Of a stretch of 64,000 nt of DNA, positions 60,964 to 64,000 are shown one piece after another. Position numbers and translations under genes: made by a program. Every line of letters begins with the position of its first letter. The stretch's first letter is position 1. Below the pieces are notes generated by a model. It ran no database searches, was not told where the DNA came from, and saw only the letters and a list, made by a program, of their open reading frames with translations. The stretch lies in NCBI GenBank assembly GCA_033675545.1, contig JAWDGP010006556.1:36001-100000 (forward strand), written 5' to 3'. The stretch comes from Elysia crispata. Its lineage: Eukaryota > Mollusca > Gastropoda > Plakobranchidae.

Positions 60964-61054
60964 GGTACTGTAACGATGTGGCAGCACCAGCCAAGCTTGT
61001 ATAGCAGTATCAGATCTGTAGATGCCATCATCACCGATATAGAGAAATTTGGAT
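60964..61054 (+). CDS. Candidate exon 3 of second plus-strand gene
   Basis: The acceptor CATCCTCCCGCAG precedes 30 codons plus one base, ending at a GGAT/GTAAGG donor. The translation contains T-M-W-Q-H-Q-P-S-L-Y-S-S and, after I-R-S-V, D-A-I-I-T-D-I-E-K-F-G. This is a protein-like, base-balanced segment with good splice sites on both sides, the most convincing isolated exon outside the FN3 gene. It enters in phase 0 and leaves in phase 1. An in-exon ATG (60976) could also serve as a start. The family is not recognised. Confidence 0.45.
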
Positions 61055-61059
61055 GTAAG

Positions 61060-62480
61060 GTCAAAAATAGTCTAACTAGGTGATTTGGATCAGCGTTTCT
61101 TAAGAGACTTGCCACTTCACTGCAACAACTACAGTCACATCAATTATTGTTGATGGACTTGCTTCACATCCCATATATATATACATGTGTATATAGCACT
61201 TAACCATTTTGGTGTGAGTGGTTTTTCATGTTCTAATAGGCGGGTCGGTGTATAGTTTATATCTCCTCACCATCTCATCTCAAAAGAGAGTTGTTAAGTT
61301 AAGAAATGTCAGCTTAATTTAAGTATGATTGATTTTAGTAATGCATGGGACCCAATGAAGAAGATTACATTGTTGCCTATTTACCCTACGCATATAATTA
61401 TAGGCTCTCTGGATCCCTCAACGTGCGGCATCATATAATGGGGAAAGTAACATTATTACTCGAGTACATGAATGTTAAAAATTCTAATTCGTGATGCAAT
61501 TATTAAAATAACATTCCGAATCCGACCATGTATTGGTTAAAGTATTACAATATTGTATATTTATATTTTTTCTTGAAGTGTAGGAGGTGAGGTTTCTGAT
61601 TGGTCAGAAATCCAATAAAAACGATAAAGAAAATTATCAAGAAAAAAGCGTCTTCTCTATTGCATTAAATGATTATAGCTATAGGGAATCAAAGGTCGAA
61701 ATGTGTGTTGGTGCTGTTGTTTTTATTGTTGATCTTCTTCTTCTCCGCCTGTCTCTCCTACATTGTTTTCCCTTTAGTTATTCTTCTACAAAACACTTTA
61801 CAACAACAATGAAACAGGAAAGGAAAAATATAGGGGAGGGAGTGTTGTGGAAAAGGTTTTTTCTCTCATGGTTCGAAAGAGTTTCAATAAAGAAAAGGAA
61901 ATGTAATTATACATAAGAAGTAAAAAAAAAAAAAAAAAAAAGAACAAGCAGGAGTCCGCACAATGCAGGACTAAAATCCTTCCCTGTGGCCGGCCGTAGC
62001 GGTATTATTTCTGCTCCAGACAGGGCGATGATGAGGCTGAGTGAGCGGTTATGCAACAGCAACTGGCCAGAGTAATCATCCACTAACAAGCTTTCACGGC
62101 AGCTAAATTAGCCCCAGAGAGGAACGGCTGTTCCGGCTCTATTCTTCCTCCAAGCTGAAGAGTTCTGCTGCTTTCTGCCGCCATACAATACGTACATTCT
62201 GAAAGTCAGCTTTCCCAGATGATAAAGTTCAAAATGTAGAAGTCTTGGAGATGTTAAGGATGTCAACTCTCAGAAATCCTAGACAGGAAACAGACTGTTA
62301 AAAAGGGAAAAAAAGGGAGTGGGGAGGGTCGGGAGGGAAGAAATGGGGAAAAGAAAGAAGGGAAGAAAAAAAAGAAGGAAAGAGAGATAAAGATAATGGA
62401 GAGAAGAGGACGTGTTGTTGAAAGGTTTTGAGGTCCTGATATATTTTTGGGAATAGCTGTAAAAGAGAATTTTCAAGACT
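61060..62480. other. No supported gene
   Basis: AT-rich, with a GC-balanced block at about 61945-62180 that may be exon or repeat but has no clear splice pair. A purine-rich stretch lies at 62300-62405. A CCAAT-type palindrome occurs at 61594-61609. Confidence 0.35.
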
Positions 62481-62483
62481 TAT

Positions 62484-62640
62484 GCCCGTATTCAAAACAT
62501 TTTGGAGTTAACGCACACGTAAAATTAGCGACCTGTCTTTATAACGATAGCGTTATCTACGATGTATTCAGAAGATTTTTTTAACGTCATCGTAAACACC
62601 GCCGTATTCAGAACATTGTCTAACGATAGCGTTAAAATAA
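62484..62640. repeat. Possible MITE end: GTATTCA and TAACGATAGCGTTA motifs
   Basis: CGTATTCA- or GTATTCAGAA-type motifs occur at 62488, 62563 and 62603. The near-palindrome AACGATAGCGTTA occurs at 62543 and 62621, so a roughly 75-80 bp piece is repeated. Similar GTATTCA ends are familiar from small DNA transposons, but no matching inverted end was found. Confidence 0.3.
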
Positions 62641-62905
62641 TGACCGAGATAATTAATTTATCATTTACTTTTGGCGTGTTTTGCAAAAATTGTCACTTTT
62701 CACCCGGAAGTTAAGGCTGTTGCCTTGTTTACATTTCATATCGGGCTTGACAACGATGTTTAATGTATAGAAAAAAACTGTTTGGAACATTATGCAGATT
62801 AATGTTTCTTGTTCTAGCTGCAACCCAAGGATGAAACTGTTGTTTAAAAAATATATATATAGTCTTTGCTTTAACATAGTGTCCCTCATCTGATCTAACA
62901 AAGAG

Positions 62906-63204
62906 CTAGATCTAGATCTAGATTTAAATCTAAGCTTATTTAGACCTACAATCATAACAATGCCTACAGTTAATCTAGACTTTGGAAACTCAATGCAATG
63001 CATTGTAAGATGTTGTGGAACAATAATTGGTACCCAATAATTGCTGTTCAGAATCGAGTTCAAGAGTAAAACTTAAGTTAACTAAATTCCCAACATGTTA
63101 TCTCTCATTTGATTTATATAAGGGTTATGCCTAGATCTAGATCTAGATCTAGATCCAGGCCTTAAAGCAAACCTGTGTCTGTACCTAGATCTAGATCTAG
63201 ATCT
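62906..63204. repeat. Three short (CTAGAT)n hexamer clusters
   Basis: CTAGAT repeats at 62906-62923, 63131-63154 and 63185-63204. Single or double units also occur at about 34795-34820, 34996-35009 and 54414-54424. Confidence 0.85.
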
Positions 63205-64000
63205 AAATTACAATTTATTAAGGTAAAGTAAGAGGCCTTTAGATGCATAATTACTCTTTGACTGAGTCTAAATAACATAAAGGACCACATAGACTACGTT
63301 ATATGTTCAATTTCATATGAGTAAAATGTTTCTAATCATTATAGCCCATGCCAAGTTTTTTTTCAGGATTTAGATGGGAAAGGCCCTTCATTAATGTCCA
63401 TTGGTAGTAATGCTACTGCAAATGGTTATAATATTACTTATAAAAGTGAAAAAAAAAAAAGAAGAATTGGGCTTGTAGCAATACTTTCTCTTAATTCAGC
63501 TAACATTAGGATGAATTTAAAAAATTAACATCCCTTGGATTGACTACCTTTTTATGTATATTATAGCTCTTTTCCTTGTTACTCTCATTTTCCAATTTAT
63601 TTAGAAAAGTCTTTACAGATTATGATTATAATTGAAAAGCATAGGTGAAAACATTTTACTACTTCTAGGTATAAAATACCCTCTCTCATGGGAATAACAT
63701 ACTCATTATTTTTTTTTAAATTTGTACATTTACTCTTTTTAATAATTATTCACAAAAATTAATGATGTAAAATATGTATTCTACGCCTGGTTTGTATTGA
63801 AAAAAAAAAAGCTCAATTGAGATGAAATTAAATAATGCTGAAATAATACAGTATCTTAGGCACTACATAAAAGTGCTTGCAATTGACCTCCTTTAATTTA
63901 ATCCAACTCTTTTAACAGCAACTACGTATAAATACATTTTTAAATTCTGTGCCCCCCCCCCCCCCCCTTTTGCTATCCATATACCAACCAATACTTTGAA
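63205..64000. other. No gene recognised
   Basis: AT-rich unique sequence ending in a C run at 63952-63967. Confidence 0.45.

Overview
This is a 64 kb window of animal nuclear DNA. It is AT-rich, carries genes split by introns, is very rich in microsatellites and tandem repeats, and holds decayed non-LTR and Penelope-like retroelements. There is no sign of bacterial or organellar organisation. The style (phase-1 FN3 modules, RTE-type LINE fragments, Penelope-like element, CTAGAT hexamers) suits a mollusc, probably a gastropod, but that is inference, not proof. Most long open reading frames here are translations of microsatellites. || 1-9.5 kb holds the one gene that can be assembled. It is a seven-exon plus-strand gene (2267-9461) for a predicted secreted protein: signal peptide, two fibronectin type III (FN3) domains, a Thr-rich linker and a C-terminal coiled coil. 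The seven exons sum to 942 nt, exactly 314 codons, and every junction phase matches. As read here, FN3-1 carries an in-frame TAG, so this copy is a pseudogene, a null allele, a skipped module or a base error. Intron 6 opens with a 15-copy minisatellite that duplicates the exon 6 splice donor. || 9.5-14.5 kb is the downstream flank, a LINE ORF2 3' fragment (minus) and a Penelope-like RT remnant (minus). || 14.5-35.2 kb appears to belong to one minus-strand domain. It has a long AT-rich tract ending in a possible poly(A) signal, then a 10 kb array of about 620 bp tandem units. Diverged units and exon-like segments flank the array, and a possible first exon lies near 35 kb. The units retain minus-strand splice sites and a decayed peptide motif (F-E-x-C-K-x-x-D-G), suggesting that an exon-plus-intron became a satellite. 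|| 35.2-54 kb is mostly intergenic: microsatellites, a second LINE fragment of the same type, a LINE 3' tail, a CCAAT/GC-box promoter candidate, a small minus-strand ORF with a membrane segment, a tRNA-like SINE fragment and a 49-copy 29 bp minisatellite. || 53.3-61.1 kb may hold the 5' part of a second plus-strand gene: a CRE-rich CpG-bearing region, then three phase-compatible candidate exons. A 485 bp perfect TTC/GAA tract lies in its presumed first intron. The rest, to 64 kb, is AT-rich with short repeats.
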